A stretch of 64,000 nt of DNA. Origin: Gordonia westfalica (GTDB taxonomy: Bacteria; Actinomycetota; Actinomycetes; Mycobacteriales; Mycobacteriaceae). Shown here one piece after another: positions 14,875 to 25,067 of the stretch. The translations under genes and the position numbers were made by a program. Positions within the stretch are counted from its first letter, which is position 1. Every line of letters starts with the position of its first letter. The stretch is taken from assembly GCF_900105725.1 (NCBI RefSeq), contig NZ_FNLM01000034.1, positions 1,178,001-1,242,000 of the forward strand, written 5' to 3'. The notes below the pieces were generated by a model. It made no database searches, had not been told where the DNA came from, and saw only the letters and a program-made list of their open reading frames with translations.

Positions 14875-15675
14875 CTACTCGCCGCTGATCGCGGCCTTCA
14901 ACGCCGCCGTGACCGCGTCGGGGTTGTCGACGTTCATCAGGTGCCCGGCGTCCGGGATCACGCGATAGGTCACGTCCGTCAGTCCGTCGACGATCATGCG
15001 CGCGGCCTTCTCCGGACACAGCTTGTCGCCCTGCGCGGCGATGACGTCGACGTGCTGACGGATCTCGGAAAGCCGTGGGGTGAGGGGTTGCTCGCGCACT
15101 CCGGCCATCGCGCGGGCCGCGTTCGCATAGCCGGCGCCGTCCCCGACCGCTGCCAGCCTGAGCTCGGTCAGCTCGTCGACGCGATCATGAGCGGACACCA
15201 GTCCTGCGACCGTGTCCTCGCGCATCGCCGAGCGGAACTCATCACTGGAGGTGTCGGCGGCCAGACCGGCGCGCTGCGTGTAGAACTCGGCGGCCGCTCG
15301 CCCCACCACCGACGACGTGCCGAGGACGATGGCTCCGCTCACCAGATCGGGCCGTTCGGCAGCTGCCCACAGCACGACGGTCCCGCCGGCGGAGAAACCG
15401 ACGACGATCGCGGGGCCCGACACGGCCTCGAGGAAACCGACGAGATCCCGGCCGAGCTGTTCCAGCGTTCCCTCGGCCTCCCCGACCGTCGTCGAGCCGT
15501 GTCCGCGAAGATCGTAGGCGTAGGTGTGATGGTCGGCGAGGTCGTGCTGCGTGTGCGCCCAGCTACCACCGTCCTGCCCCAGACCGTGCACCAGAACAAT
15601 TGGTACGGAAGCTGATTCGCTGCTCCCCTGCTCCGTGTAGTTCACCGTGAGATCGCCGATCGACACCGTTGTCAT
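14875..15675 (-). CDS. Alpha/beta-fold hydrolase
   Basis: A 266-residue protein with the canonical order: oxyanion motif LVHGLGQDGGSW near residue 28, DLRGHG, nucleophile Ser in VVGFSAGG near residue 95, and the catalytic His in IPDAGHLMN close to the C-terminus. A short cap domain follows the nucleophile strand. It belongs to the broad esterase/haloperoxidase-like group; the substrate is not predictable. Monocistronic and convergent with the tRNA-Met gene. Confidence 0.85.
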   Translation of the reverse strand: MTTVSIGDLTVNYTEQGSSESASVPIVLVHGLGQDGGSWAHTQHDLADHHTYAYDLRGHGSTTVGEAEGTLEQLGRDLVGFLEAVSGPAIVVGFSAGGTVVLWAAAERPDLVSGAIVLGTSSVVGRAAAEFYTQRAGLAADTSSDEFRSAMREDTVAGLVSAHDRVDELTELRLAAVGDGAGYANAARAMAGVREQPLTPRLSEIRQHVDVIAAQGDKLCPEKAARMIVDGLTDVTYRVIPDAGHLMNVDNPDAVTAALKAAISGE

Positions 15676-15726
15676 GTATTCAGGCTCTCACACCGTGGGC
15701 TGCCGGTCCTCGACGCCCGGCGGGTT

Positions 15727-16260
15727 TCACTTCTCGACCCGACACCAGAACTCGGTCTCGCCGGGGATGCGCGTCAGTCGCACCTCTCCGCCGCCGGGAC
15801 GGTCGAAGAGCCGGACCCCGTCGCCCAGGAACACCGGGACGTAGAAGACGAGAACCTCGTCGAGCAGCCCTTCGTCGATCATCTGCCGCGCGACGTCGGC
15901 CCCGATGACGGTGGCGTAGCCGTCTCCCGCGAGTCGCGTGGCCTCCTCGACGGCGCCCCGCAGGTCGGTGACGAAGGTGACGCCCTCCACCGCGTCGGCG
16001 GGCGGGTTGTGCGTGAGAACCACTGTCGGTCCCTGATATTCACCCTCGAAGGCACCTTCCCGATCGGTGCCCTTGTTCGGGTCGTCGCCCCCGAAACTGC
16101 GGTTGCCCACCAGCAGGGAGCCGACCCCCTCCATGAGCCGCCGGGCGGCCTGGTTGTCGTCGTCCTCGCCGAAGAATCGCGTCAGCAAGGACATGTCGCC
16201 GCCCGGACCGGCGATGAACCCGTCGAGAGATGCGGTCGCCGAGTAGATCGCGGTCGCCAT
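15727..16260 (-). CDS. Dihydrofolate reductase family protein (RibD C-terminal-like)
   Basis: A 177-residue protein. MATAIYSATASLDGFIAGPG at the N-terminus, GNRSFGGDDP, VVLTHNPP, and a C-terminal DEVLVFYVPVFLGDGVRLFD are the conserved blocks of DHFR-like RibD C-domain proteins. These bind NADPH; physiological substrates of this stand-alone group are unknown. ATG 16260 begins the characteristic first strand, so the start is secure. Confidence 0.88.
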   Translation of the reverse strand: MATAIYSATASLDGFIAGPGGDMSLLTRFFGEDDDNQAARRLMEGVGSLLVGNRSFGGDDPNKGTDREGAFEGEYQGPTVVLTHNPPADAVEGVTFVTDLRGAVEEATRLAGDGYATVIGADVARQMIDEGLLDEVLVFYVPVFLGDGVRLFDRPGGGEVRLTRIPGETEFWCRVEK

Positions 16261-16352
16261 GAAGTTCTCCGTTCAGTCGTGGTCGATGTACAGACCACCC
16301 GAACCGTTAGGACTCATCGCGTCGGCGGAGATCCTCTCAGCGGGAAACCGGC

Positions 16353-18278
16353 TCAGCCGACGCCGGCGGACGGATCCAGGGCCTGCTCCAGCAGGCTACG
16401 GCGATAGGACTCCAGCGCGACGAGGTCGCCGAAGACGGCGTTGTAGCCGTCCGGGTCGTCGCTCGGCGCCATCCGGCGCAGGCGCGATTTGATGTCGGCG
16501 ATCTGCGAACCGACCCACACCTCCTGCAGCCGCGCGAGGACGCTGGAGATGTAGCGGGCGATGTTGTCCTCGTCGACGCGCATCGTCTCGACCGCCAGTT
16601 CGGTGACCAGCGGGTCGATGACCGGGTCGTCGACGGCGTTGCGCACGGAGTCGACCCAGGCCGCTCCGCCCAGCCCCGACGACGTGCCGCCGACACTGAT
16701 CATCGCCTGCCGCACAATGGCATACGCGGGTTCGTTGAAGCATTCGACGGGCAGCGAGTCGAAGACGGTCCCGGCGATCGCGGGGTACTGCAGCGCAGCC
16801 TTGAGCGCTTCACGCTGGGGCCACAGCCGGGGATCGTTGGGCTGCGGGCGTGCGGAGGTCGGCGCCGTCTCCGCCTCCGGACGGTTGCGCGCGGGACTGC
16901 CACGACGGCCGCCCCGCCCGGAATCGGCACCACCCTGCGCCTTCCGAATCCGCGCGCCTTCTTCGCGCACCCGACCGAGGACCTGGGCGACCTCTTCCCA
17001 GCCGACCCAGCCGGCGAGCTGCCGCGCGTACTCGTCGCGCAGCGCGATGTCCTTGATCCGCGCGACCACCGGGACCGTGTCACGCAAGGCGTGCACGCGC
17101 CCCTCGGCGGTGTCCAGGTCGTGTCCGGCCAGCAGGGTCTTGATGGCGAACTCGTACATCGGCACCCGGCGCGCGATGAGGTCGCGCACGGCGGAGTCGC
17201 CCTTGCTCTGGCGGAGTTCACACGGGTCCATGCCGTCGGGCGCGATCGCCACGAAGGTCTGGCCCGAGATCGACTGTTCACCCTCGAAAGCCTTGAGCGC
17301 GGCGGCCTTTCCGGCGTCGTCACCGTCGAAGGTGTAGATGACCTCGCCGCGGAAGTAGGAGTCGTCCATCATCAGACGCCGGATCAGCGAGAGGTGGTCC
17401 TCGCCGAAGGCGGTGCCACACGACGCGACAGCGGTGGTCACGCCGGCCAGGTGCATGGCCATGACGTCGGTGTAGCCCTCGACCACCACCACCTGATGCC
17501 CCTTGGCGATGCTCTTCTTCGCGTGATCCAGACCGAACAGCACCTGAGACTTCTTGTACAGCATGGTCTCCGGCGTGTTCATGTACTTGCCGAGGTTGTC
17601 GTCGTCGTAGAGCTTGCGCGCACCGAACCCGATGATGTCGCCACCGAGGTTGCGGATCGGCCACAGGAGTCGGCGGTGGAATCGGTCGATGGGGCCCTTG
17701 CGTCCCTGCTTGGAGAGGCCGGCCGCCTCGAGCTCGCTGAACTCGAAACCCTGCGACAGCAGCGCCTTGGTCATCGTGTCCCAGCCGGCGGGTGCGTACC
17801 CACATCCGAACTGGATGGCGGCCGCGGCGTCGAAATCGCGCTCGGACAGATAATCCCGGGCCGCCTGCGCCTCCGGGGACTGCAGCGCGGCCTGATAGAA
17901 CTTCGCGGCGGCGGCGTTGGCGGCCACGAGCCGGGCTCGAGTGCCGCGATCCCGTTTGATCGCGGTGCCGCCGCCCTCGTAGTTGATCTGGTAGCCGAGC
18001 CGGTCGGCGAGCTGCTCCACGGCCTCGACGAAGCTGATGTGCTCCTGCTTCTGCAGGAAGCTGTAGACGTCGCCGCCCTCCCCGCAGCCGAAGCAGTGGA
18101 AGTGACCGTGGTTGGGGCGGACGTGGAACGACGGCGACTTCTCGTCGTGGAACGGGCACAATCCCTTGAGGCTGTCGGCCCCCGCGCGCCGCAGTGCGAC
18201 GTAGTCGCCGACGATGTCCTCGATCCTCGTCTGCTCACGGATCGCCGTGATGTCACGATCGGGAATTCGGCCTGCCAC
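16353..18278 (-). CDS. dnaG: DNA primase DnaG
   Basis: A 641-residue protein that synthesises RNA primers for replication. The CHC2 zinc finger uses C41, H44, C62 and C65 (CPFHDEK...HCFGC). The primase catalytic core follows, with the TOPRIM motifs VVVVEGYTDVMAMH and YTFDGDDAGKAA. A low-complexity basic linker at about 430-470 joins to a C-terminal DnaB-binding helical domain. The GTG at 18278 (VAGRIPDRDI) is the usual actinobacterial start; upstream frame extension lacks conservation. It is followed downstream on the same strand only by a 90-bp gap to the DHFR-like gene. Confidence 0.97.
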   Translation of the reverse strand: MAGRIPDRDITAIREQTRIEDIVGDYVALRRAGADSLKGLCPFHDEKSPSFHVRPNHGHFHCFGCGEGGDVYSFLQKQEHISFVEAVEQLADRLGYQINYEGGGTAIKRDRGTRARLVAANAAAAKFYQAALQSPEAQAARDYLSERDFDAAAAIQFGCGYAPAGWDTMTKALLSQGFEFSELEAAGLSKQGRKGPIDRFHRRLLWPIRNLGGDIIGFGARKLYDDDNLGKYMNTPETMLYKKSQVLFGLDHAKKSIAKGHQVVVVEGYTDVMAMHLAGVTTAVASCGTAFGEDHLSLIRRLMMDDSYFRGEVIYTFDGDDAGKAAALKAFEGEQSISGQTFVAIAPDGMDPCELRQSKGDSAVRDLIARRVPMYEFAIKTLLAGHDLDTAEGRVHALRDTVPVVARIKDIALRDEYARQLAGWVGWEEVAQVLGRVREEGARIRKAQGGADSGRGGRRGSPARNRPEAETAPTSARPQPNDPRLWPQREALKAALQYPAIAGTVFDSLPVECFNEPAYAIVRQAMISVGGTSSGLGGAAWVDSVRNAVDDPVIDPLVTELAVETMRVDEDNIARYISSVLARLQEVWVGSQIADIKSRLRRMAPSDDPDGYNAVFGDLVALESYRRSLLEQALDPSAGVG

Positions 18279-18372
18279 GCGTCCAGTGTAGTGACAGGCG
18301 CAGCCGGTCCGCCCAGGCACTCAACACGCGCCGACAACGAGCGTTCCGGTAGGCCTCACCGGGTCCCCTGCG

Positions 18373-18409
18373 CTGAAAACCAGGGGCGGTTCCCAGGGGC
18401 GGTTTTCAG
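18373..18409. repeat. Dispersed palindromic repeat B, copy 1
   Basis: CTGAAAACC at 18373 and GGTTTTCAG ending at 18409 flank two copies of CAGGGGCGGTT. A second copy of the family is at 54095-54187. It lies between dnaG and dgt. Confidence 0.6.
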
Positions 18410-18420
18410 TGCGGGACAGA

Positions 18421-19737
18421 TCACCCCAGGTGCGCCTGAGCTCCCGAGTTCTGCTTGTCGGTGCGCTCCAGACGACCCTCGGTCATCGACGCGATCTGGT
18501 CGACGACGACCCGCATCCGGGCCGCGTCGTCGGCCGCGGCGTTCCACCACGGCACGAAGATCGGGTCGAGTCCCCCGGGCGCGGCTTCGACGAACCAGTT
18601 GGCGACGCGGTGAATCCGCTCGCGCTGCCGCTGCTGGGTCGCCTTGTGCCGTTCGTTGGAGAAGATGAACCGCAGCGCCATCGTCTTGAGCATCGGGACC
18701 TCGGCCGCGATGAGCGGGGGCACCTCGAGATCGGCGTCGTACCGTGACACCGGCCGGTCCCCGACCACCGCACGGGTACCGGTGATCGCGGCCGAGGCGA
18801 ATCGCCCGATGAGCTCACTGGTCAGTCGCTTGAGGGCGACGTAGGAGTCGAGCGTGCCGTCGAAGACCCCGACCGCCCGAACGATGTCCATCTCGTAGAG
18901 TCGCTGCGCGGCGTCTACGAGGGCCTCGGGATCGAGCCCCGGAAACTCCTTGGCGCCGATCTCCGCCATCTCCCGCCGGTCCTGCGGGTCGCCGAGGCTG
19001 CGCAGGTCGATGCGGCCGCCGATGACGCCGTCCTCGAGGTCGTGCACGGAGTAGGCGACGTCGTCGGACCAGTCCATTATCTGCGCCTCGATGCACTGCC
19101 GGGTCCCGGGAGCGTCCCGGCGAACCCACTCGAGCGTCGCCGCGTCGTCGTCATACGCGCCGAACTTGCCCCCGGGGGTACGTCGTGTCCACGGGTACTT
19201 CAGCGTCGAGTCGAGCGAGGCGCGCGTGAGATTCAGTCCCGCACTGGCGCCGTCGGCGTCGAGCAGCTTCGGTTCCAGGCGCGTGAGGATGCGCAGGTTC
19301 TGCGCGTTGCCCTCGAAACCGCCACAGTCGGCGGCCACCTCGTCGAGCGCCCGTTCACCGTTGTGCCCGTAGGGCGGGTGCCCGATGTCGTGGGCCAGGC
19401 CGGCGAGTTCGACGAGATCGGGATCGGCGCCCAGACCGATGGCGATACCCCGCCCGATCTGTCCCACCTCGAGCGAGTGGGTCAGGCGGGTACGTGGGGT
19501 GTCGCCCTCGCGGGGCCCGACGACCTGCGTCTTGTCGGCGAGGCGCCGCAATGCCGCGGAGTGGAGGACGCGCGCACGATCGCGCGCGAAGTCACTGCGG
19601 TGATCCGTTCGGGTGCCCGGCAGGCTCGCGACCTTGGCACCTTCGGGAACAAACCGTTCGACGGCCTCGTCGCCGTAACCGGCCACGGCCGGAAGCACAT
19701 GGCCCGCGGCGCCGGAACCGGAATGGGTGCTAGTCAA
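18421..19737 (-). CDS. dgt: Deoxyguanosinetriphosphate triphosphohydrolase-like protein
   Basis: A 438-residue HD-domain dNTPase that removes triphosphate from dNTPs. Conserved metal-binding motifs: [30 protein letters not shown] (the HD pair), and [18 protein letters not shown]. The apparent start is TTG at 19737, overlapping the last 8 bases of the cold-shock gene, which would couple their translation; a GTG at residue 14 is the alternative. Gene order with dnaG is that of M. tuberculosis Rv2343c-Rv2344c. Confidence 0.92.
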   Translation of the reverse strand: MTSTHSGSGAAGHVLPAVAGYGDEAVERFVPEGAKVASLPGTRTDHRSDFARDRARVLHSAALRRLADKTQVVGPREGDTPRTRLTHSLEVGQIGRGIAIGLGADPDLVELAGLAHDIGHPPYGHNGERALDEVAADCGGFEGNAQNLRILTRLEPKLLDADGASAGLNLTRASLDSTLKYPWTRRTPGGKFGAYDDDAATLEWVRRDAPGTRQCIEAQIMDWSDDVAYSVHDLEDGVIGGRIDLRSLGDPQDRREMAEIGAKEFPGLDPEALVDAAQRLYEMDIVRAVGVFDGTLDSYVALKRLTSELIGRFASAAITGTRAVVGDRPVSRYDADLEVPPLIAAEVPMLKTMALRFIFSNERHKATQQRQRERIHRVANWFVEAAPGGLDPIFVPWWNAAADDAARMRVVVDQIASMTEGRLERTDKQNSGAQAHLG

Positions 19738-20236
19738 GCACCCAGCCCCGGCCGACCGCGAAGTCGGTGACCCGCTGACGGATGGCCACGATCTGACGCG
19801 CGGTCAGATCGTCGTCGGCGTCGAGAAGGAGTTCGGTGAGCTCCTCGGTGAACGCGCCGGCGTCGAGCGAACCGCTGCCGCCGCGCGGACGACGCCCGCC
19901 GCGATCCTCCCGATCGTCACGACGATGACCCCGGTCGCCGCGATCGCCGCGATCGCTGCGTCCGTGGTGGTCGTCGCGGCGATGGGCACGCGCCCCCGCC
20001 GAATCGTCGGCCGGAGCCGCCTCGGTCACGGCGACGTTGATCGCCTTGGAACCGCGGTCGGTCTCCTCGATGTCGAAGGACACCTTGGCACCCGGTTTCA
20101 GCGAGTTCTCGTCGATGTCGATGTCGTTGATGTGGAGGAACACATCGGCACCGCCCGACTCCGGCGCCAAGAACCCGAATCCCCGATTCGCGTCGTAATG
20201 AACGACTTTCCCGCTGACAGACACGACTCCACTCAC
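19730..20236 (-). CDS. Cold-shock-domain protein with Arg/Asp-Gly-rich linker and C-terminal helix
   Basis: A 168-residue protein. Residues 1-70 form a CSD with both RNA-binding motifs ([11 protein letters not shown] = RNP1; VFLHINDI = RNP2). Residues 75-125 are a run of RGDRGD/HRRDD-type low complexity. The last 40 residues form a helix ([20 protein letters not shown]). This extended architecture is common in Mycobacteriales and differs from 67-residue Csp proteins. Start GTG 20236 follows GAGAGA; a second GTG four codons later is possible. Translationally coupled to dgt. Confidence 0.85.
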   Translation of the reverse strand: MSGVVSVSGKVVHYDANRGFGFLAPESGGADVFLHINDIDIDENSLKPGAKVSFDIEETDRGSKAINVAVTEAAPADDSAGARAHRRDDHHGRSDRGDRGDRGHRRDDREDRGGRRPRGGSGSLDAGAFTEELTELLLDADDDLTARQIVAIRQRVTDFAVGRGWVLD

Positions 20237-20340
20237 TCTCTCGTCGCGCGCATGACGGACCCCATGTCCTCCTCCACGCGACAACTCGCCATCAATTGTG
20301 ACAGACAACCGCAGGTCAGGCGGAATCGTGACCGTTCCGC

Positions 20341-20361
20341 CACACCTGGATGCCAGGTGTG
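20341..20361 (-). terminator. Hairpin downstream of glyS
   Basis: Perfect 9-bp stem CACACCTGG-ATG-CCAGGTGTG, 12 bases past the glyS stop codon. There is no T-run, as often seen for terminators in high-GC actinobacteria. Confidence 0.5.
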
Positions 20362-20373
20362 ACGGAGGTGAGG

Positions 20374-21759
20374 TCAGGCGCCGAGCAGCTTGCCGCCGAG
20401 GTATTCGGCGACCTTGTCGAGGGCGACGCGCTCCTGGCTCATGGTGTCGCGCTCACGCACGGTCACGGCCTGGTCGTCGAGGGTGTCGAAGTCGACGGTG
20501 ACGCAGAACGGCGTACCGATCTCGTCCTGACGGCGGTAGCGCTTGCCGATGCCCTGCGCGTCGTCGAACTCGACGTTCCAGTGCTTGCGCAGTTCCGCGG
20601 CGAGGTCGCGCGCCTTCGGCGACAGCTTCTCGTTGCGCGAGAGCGGCAGCACCGCGACCTTGATCGGCGCGAGACGACGGTCGAGGCGCAGCACGGTACG
20701 AGTGTCGGTGCCGCCCTTGGCGTTCGGCACCTCTTCCTCGGTGTACGCGTCGCACAGGAATGCCATCAGCGAACGGGTCAGGCCCGCGGCCGGCTCGATG
20801 ACGTATGGCGTGTAACGCTCGCCGGTGGCCTGGTCGAAGAACGACAGGTCCTCGCCGGAGTGCTTGCTGTGGGTCGACAGGTCGTAGTCGGTGCGGTTGG
20901 CCACGCCCTCGAGCTCACCCCACGGGTTGCCGGCGAAACCGAACTTGTACTCGACGTCGACGGTCCGCTTGGAGTAGTGCGACAGCTTCTCCTTGGGGTG
21001 GTCGTAGAGTCGCAGGTTCTCCGGATCGATGCCCAGGTTGACGTACCAGTCGAAGCGCTGGTCGATCCAGTACTGGTGCCACTCTTCGTCCTCGCCCGGC
21101 TTGACGAAGAACTCCATCTCCATCTGCTCGAACTCGCGGGTGCGGAAGATGAAGTTGCCCGGCGTGATCTCGTTGCGGAAGCTCTTGCCGATCTGTGCGA
21201 TACCGAACGGCGGCTTCTTGCGCGCGGTGGTCATCACGTTCTTGAAGTTCACGAAGATGCCCTGCGCGGTCTCCGGGCGGAGGTAGTGCAGGCCCTCTTC
21301 GTCGTCGACCGGACCGAGGAAGGTCTTCATCAGACCGCTGAACGCCTTGGGCTCGGTCCAGCTGCCGGGCTGACCGGTCTCGGGGTCGTTGATGTCGGCG
21401 AGGCCGTTCTCCGGCGGGTGACCGTGCTTGGCCTCGTAGGCCTCGATCAGGTGATCGGCGCGGTAGCGCTTGTGGGTGTGCAGCGATTCGACGAGCGGAT
21501 CGGAGAACACCTCGACGTGGCCCGACGCCTCCCAGACCTGGCGCGGCAGGATGACCGACGAGTCGAGACCGACGACGTCCTCACGGCTGATGACCATGTT
21601 GCGCCACCACTGCCGCTTGATGTTGTCCTTGAGCTCGACGCCGAGCGGCCCGTAATCCCAGGCCGACTTGGTGCCGCCGTAGATCTCACCGCACTGGTAG
21701 ACCAGACCCCGGCGCTTGGCGAGGTTGACGACGGATTCCACATTGGACTGGGCGGCCAC
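20374..21759 (-). CDS. glyS: Glycyl-tRNA synthetase (alpha2 type)
   Basis: A 461-residue class II synthetase charging tRNA-Gly. Motif 2 is [19 protein letters not shown] and motif 3 is around [34 protein letters not shown] is the GlyRS signature. The C-terminal anticodon-binding domain ends [16 protein letters not shown]. Start GTG 21759 ([19 protein letters not shown]) has GGAGAG about 9 bases upstream. Monocistronic; a 257-bp spacer separates it from the divergent regulator gene, with no other feature seen there. Confidence 0.97.
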   Translation of the reverse strand: MAAQSNVESVVNLAKRRGLVYQCGEIYGGTKSAWDYGPLGVELKDNIKRQWWRNMVISREDVVGLDSSVILPRQVWEASGHVEVFSDPLVESLHTHKRYRADHLIEAYEAKHGHPPENGLADINDPETGQPGSWTEPKAFSGLMKTFLGPVDDEEGLHYLRPETAQGIFVNFKNVMTTARKKPPFGIAQIGKSFRNEITPGNFIFRTREFEQMEMEFFVKPGEDEEWHQYWIDQRFDWYVNLGIDPENLRLYDHPKEKLSHYSKRTVDVEYKFGFAGNPWGELEGVANRTDYDLSTHSKHSGEDLSFFDQATGERYTPYVIEPAAGLTRSLMAFLCDAYTEEEVPNAKGGTDTRTVLRLDRRLAPIKVAVLPLSRNEKLSPKARDLAAELRKHWNVEFDDAQGIGKRYRRQDEIGTPFCVTVDFDTLDDQAVTVRERDTMSQERVALDKVAEYLGGKLLGA

Positions 21760-22016
21760 GGTTAACTGCTCTCCACGGGTTGAGGTATTCGGCTTCGAAC
21801 TGTCCTGCTGATGCGCGGTGCGACCGGATGGGGTCAGGCGCGCGCACGGCAACCCCTACAGACTACCGAGCGGGGCCTGTGTTCCCGAATGCAGTGGCAC
21901 CTCGACGGGCCCGTGACCAAGGGGCTTGACGTCTCCGGCACCAAAATCGGGCCGACGTGCCGCTCACAGTCCGCATGAAGTGAGATGCCGTTCACACGTA
22001 GTGCAATACCGGCCCC

Positions 22017-23962
22017 GTGACTGCGCGCCCGACCGCCGGCGACCTGCCGGTGGAACTGACGAGCTTTGTCGGTCGGCGTGACGATCTGACCCGAGCCCGA
22101 GCCCTGCTCGGCACCACTCATCTGTTGACGCTGACCGGGGTCGGCGGCGTCGGGAAGACCCGCCTGGCGCTCGCGGTCGCCGCCGGTGTGCGTCGGGACT
22201 TCCCCGACGGCGTCTGGGTCGTCGAACTCGCGGATCTACGTCAGGGCGGCCTCCTGGTACAGACCCTCTGCCGCCACTTCGGCCTGCCCAGCGATTCCTC
22301 CGACGCATTCGCCCCGCTCGCCGAGCACCTTCGGACGAAGAAGCTGCTCCTGGTACTCGACAACTGTGAGCACCTGATCGACGCATGCTCCGAGGTCATC
22401 GCGCGGATGCTGTCGGTCGCCCCCGCCCTCAGGATCCTCGCGACCAGCCGCCAGATACTGGGCGTCGAAGGTGAGCAGCTGTTCCCGGTCAGCCCCCTGA
22501 CCGTCGAATCCTCCGGCGCCCTGGGCGAGGCGATGCTCCTGTTCGAAGAGCGGGCGTCGGCTGCACAACCCGGCTTCCGGATCACCGACGACAACCGCGC
22601 CGCGGTCGAGGCGATCTGCCTGCGACTCGAGGGTCTGCCGCTGGCGATCGAACTGGCGGCCGCCAGCATCCGGATCTTCGGCCCCGTCGAGATCGCCGCA
22701 CGACTCGAGGACAACACGCTGGTGATGGCGGGCGGACGCACCCGGGCGGCACGTCATCGAACCCTCGAGTCCGTGGTGGACTGGGGTTACCGCCTGTGTT
22801 CGCCGCGCGAACGTCAGGTGTGGGAACAGCTCTCGGTGTTCGCCGGCGGCTTCACGGCCGAAACCGCGGACGGCGTCTGCCTCCCGTCCGCCACCGGCGA
22901 AGGGGTACTACACGAGCTCATCGGATTGCTCGACAAATCGATGATCGTCCGCGTCGAAGACAACCATGCACAACAGGGCCGCTATCGCCTGCTCGAACCG
23001 ATGCGCCAATACGCACTCGAGAAGCTCGAATCGTCGACGGAGGCTGCGACCGTCCGGTTGCGCCATCGCGACTATTTCCGGCGTCTGGCGAAGCGCTCGG
23101 ACGCCGACTACTGCAGTCCGAACGATGTCGAGTGGTTCAGACGTACGCGGTCCGAGCACGCGAACATCCGCGAGGCCCTGGCATTCAGCCTGACCACACC
23201 GGGCGAAGCCGGAGCCGCGGTCGAGATGGTGCACGCCCTGCTCCCGTACTGGACGCAGTCGGGCACCCTGCTGGAGGGTTTCCAGTGGTCTCGCCGCGCG
23301 GTCGACGAGGTCGCCGAGCCTACCTGGAGTACGCCGAGCGTCACGGTGCGCATCTGGTGAAGGCCATCGCACTGGGCCCGATGGGAATCGTGTGCTGGAA
23401 CCGAGGCGACACGGGCGAAGCGGAGTCGCTCATCTCCACGGCGATCGAGTTGTACGCAGAGTTCGACCATCCCGGCATGGTCGCCGTGTGCATCGAGGTG
23501 ATCGGGTGGTGCCAGGCGCAGAGCGCCCCCGATCGGGCGGCCACCCTGCTCGGCGCGGCCCGCACCGTGTGGCAGCGCCACAGCCAGTTGAAACTCGCTC
23601 AGTCCGCGCTCGCCACCGTCACGAGACGAGTCGAGACCAGACTGCGCCAGAAGCTGGGGAACGAGACCTTCGACGTGGCCTTCGACAAGGGGCAGGCCCT
23701 GACCCTCGACGACGCGCTTCGGCTCGCGGGCGCCACCATCGAGCCCCGTCCGGAGGCACCGGCGCCGCGCACCACCCTCACCCGCCGGGAGAACCAGGTG
23801 GCAGCGCTCGTGGCGGAAGGCCTGACCAACAAGGAGATCGCCACCAAGCTCACGATCTCGCCTCGCACCGTCGACGCCCACGTCGACCACATCCTGACGA
23901 AACTGGGTTTCCGTTCACGAACCCAGATCGCCCGGTGGGTCAGCGCGGGCGACGACGGCTGA
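22017..23962 (+). pseudogene. LuxR-type ATPase regulator (NB-ARC/TPR/HTH), internal out-of-frame deletion
   Basis: The N-terminal NTPase is intact: Walker A LTGVGGVGKTRLAL near residue 40, LLLVLDNCEHLID (Walker B), and LEGLPLAIELAAA, as in AfsR/LAL-type regulators. The frame ends at 23360, shortly after ...RRAVDEVAEP. In another frame from about 23320 the C-terminal TPR end and a complete LuxR HTH follow (LTRRENQVAALVAEGLTNKE, ISPRTVDAHVDHILTKLGF), ending at 23962. Intact relatives have roughly 200 more residues of TPR at the junction. The gene is therefore deleted and frame-shifted at about 23318-23322. GTG 22017 is the start. Confidence 0.8.
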
Positions 23963-23968
23963 TCTTTG

Positions 23969-24205
23969 TCAGGCCACCGACGCCAGGTATGCCAGCGCTT
24001 CGACTCCGGCCGGCGTGATCCGGACGCGGGGCCCGAACGGCGAGTCGTCGGCATCGGTGATCAAGCCCATCTCGACGAGTCTCCGCACGGCCACGGCGTC
24101 GACATCGACGGACATCGACGACCTCGCGTTGCGCGACCCTCCGACCTGTGCGGCCAATTGGTCGACGGCCACCCGCTCCAGAACATCCAGCTGCATAGCA
24201 TTCAT
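23969..24205 (-). CDS. Small winged-helix-like hypothetical protein (78 aa)
   Basis: ATG 24205 follows GGAGG at 9 bases spacing. DVLERVAVDQLAAQVGGS and VAVRRLVEMGLITDADDSPF...VRITPAGVEALAYL read like a minimal winged helix (recognition helix, wing, last helix). No family name can be given. It converges on the broken LuxR-type gene. Confidence 0.6.
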   Translation of the reverse strand: MNAMQLDVLERVAVDQLAAQVGGSRNARSSMSVDVDAVAVRRLVEMGLITDADDSPFGPRVRITPAGVEALAYLASVA

Positions 24206-24531
24206 GTGTCAGGGCCTCCTTTTGCCACCTCCCACCTTGGTCGGCGCGGAAGCCCGCTTCTATTCGCAAAAGTACCTAGGTTCCTACCTATGACCTAGAT
24301 CACAGGTGCCGGAGAGAATGTTTTGGGCCACATATACGACCCTGGTTTCGGGTACTCCGACCCGGCCTACCGGAACCGGTCAGTCGTGCGACGTACCATT
24401 TTTCAAAGGTCGGGGACCAGAGGATGTCGCCTCGCCTGCGAACACAGCGACGCAGTCCGCTGTCCTGTGTCGACACTCAAGGCACAACCAACTCGGCCGA
24501 CAGCAGAGGCCACGCCACGAGAGGCACATCA
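24206..24531. other. Intergenic region with repeated ACCTA motifs
   Basis: A 326-bp spacer between divergent genes. ACCTA occurs at 24274, 24286 and 24293, the first inside the palindrome ACCTAGGT. This may be an operator cluster for the MarR-type regulator. Short open frames here lack ribosome binding sites and conserved composition; no gene is supported. Confidence 0.35.
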
Positions 24532-25047
24532 GTGACGAGCAAGCAGAAGACGCCGGACACGCTCAGCGACCCTGTGGACTGGGCACGCCACTATTGGGAG
24601 CAGCAGGAACTCGACGGCGACGAACAGCGTTTCCTGGCGTTGACGTCCCTGCTGCGCTATCAGCGCATCGTGGCCGACGAGGTGGAGACCGAGCTGAAGA
24701 AGCACGGACTCAACATGACCGATTACCTCCTGCTCATGACCCTGCAGCTCTCGGAGCACGGCACCCGCCTGATCTCCAGCCTCGCCCGCAACCTGATGGT
24801 GCACGCGACCACCGCGACACTGGCGACCGATCGGCTGGAAGCCCGAAAGCTCCTGGAGCGCAGCCCTCACCCGACCGACCGTCGGGCCACGTGCGTGACG
24901 ATCACATCCCAGGGACGGAAGGTCGTGGCCGGTGCGACACGTGGCCTGACCGACGTCGGATTCGGGATGCAGGGCAGCACCCCGAAAGACGTCAAGCGAC
25001 TCCGCGACGCGTTGACCGCCATGCGACAGAGCGCCGGGGACGCCTGA
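24532..25047 (+). CDS. MarR-family transcriptional regulator
   Basis: A 171-residue wHTH protein: LNMTDYLLLMTLQLSEHGTR, LARNLMVHATTATLATDRLE (recognition helix) and the wing KLLERSPHPTDRRATCVTIT with the invariant D-R-R. Start GTG 24532 after GAGAGG; the frame is open further upstream but without a ribosome site. The insertions match MarR proteins that follow a long N-terminal helix (DWARHYWEQQEL). It is 20 bp upstream of the M28 peptidase gene and could co-regulate it. Confidence 0.85.
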   Translation: MTSKQKTPDTLSDPVDWARHYWEQQELDGDEQRFLALTSLLRYQRIVADEVETELKKHGLNMTDYLLLMTLQLSEHGTRLISSLARNLMVHATTATLATDRLEARKLLERSPHPTDRRATCVTITSQGRKVVAGATRGLTDVGFGMQGSTPKDVKRLRDALTAMRQSAGDA

Positions 25048-25067
25048 CCACCCCGAGCACGCAGCTG

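Noticed and set aside
20350..21765. 471-codon plus-strand frame opposite glyS, and the 718-codon frame opposite the M3 peptidase (59078-61234)
   Set aside because: Both are antisense to proteins with complete family motifs; length alone is expected at this GC content.
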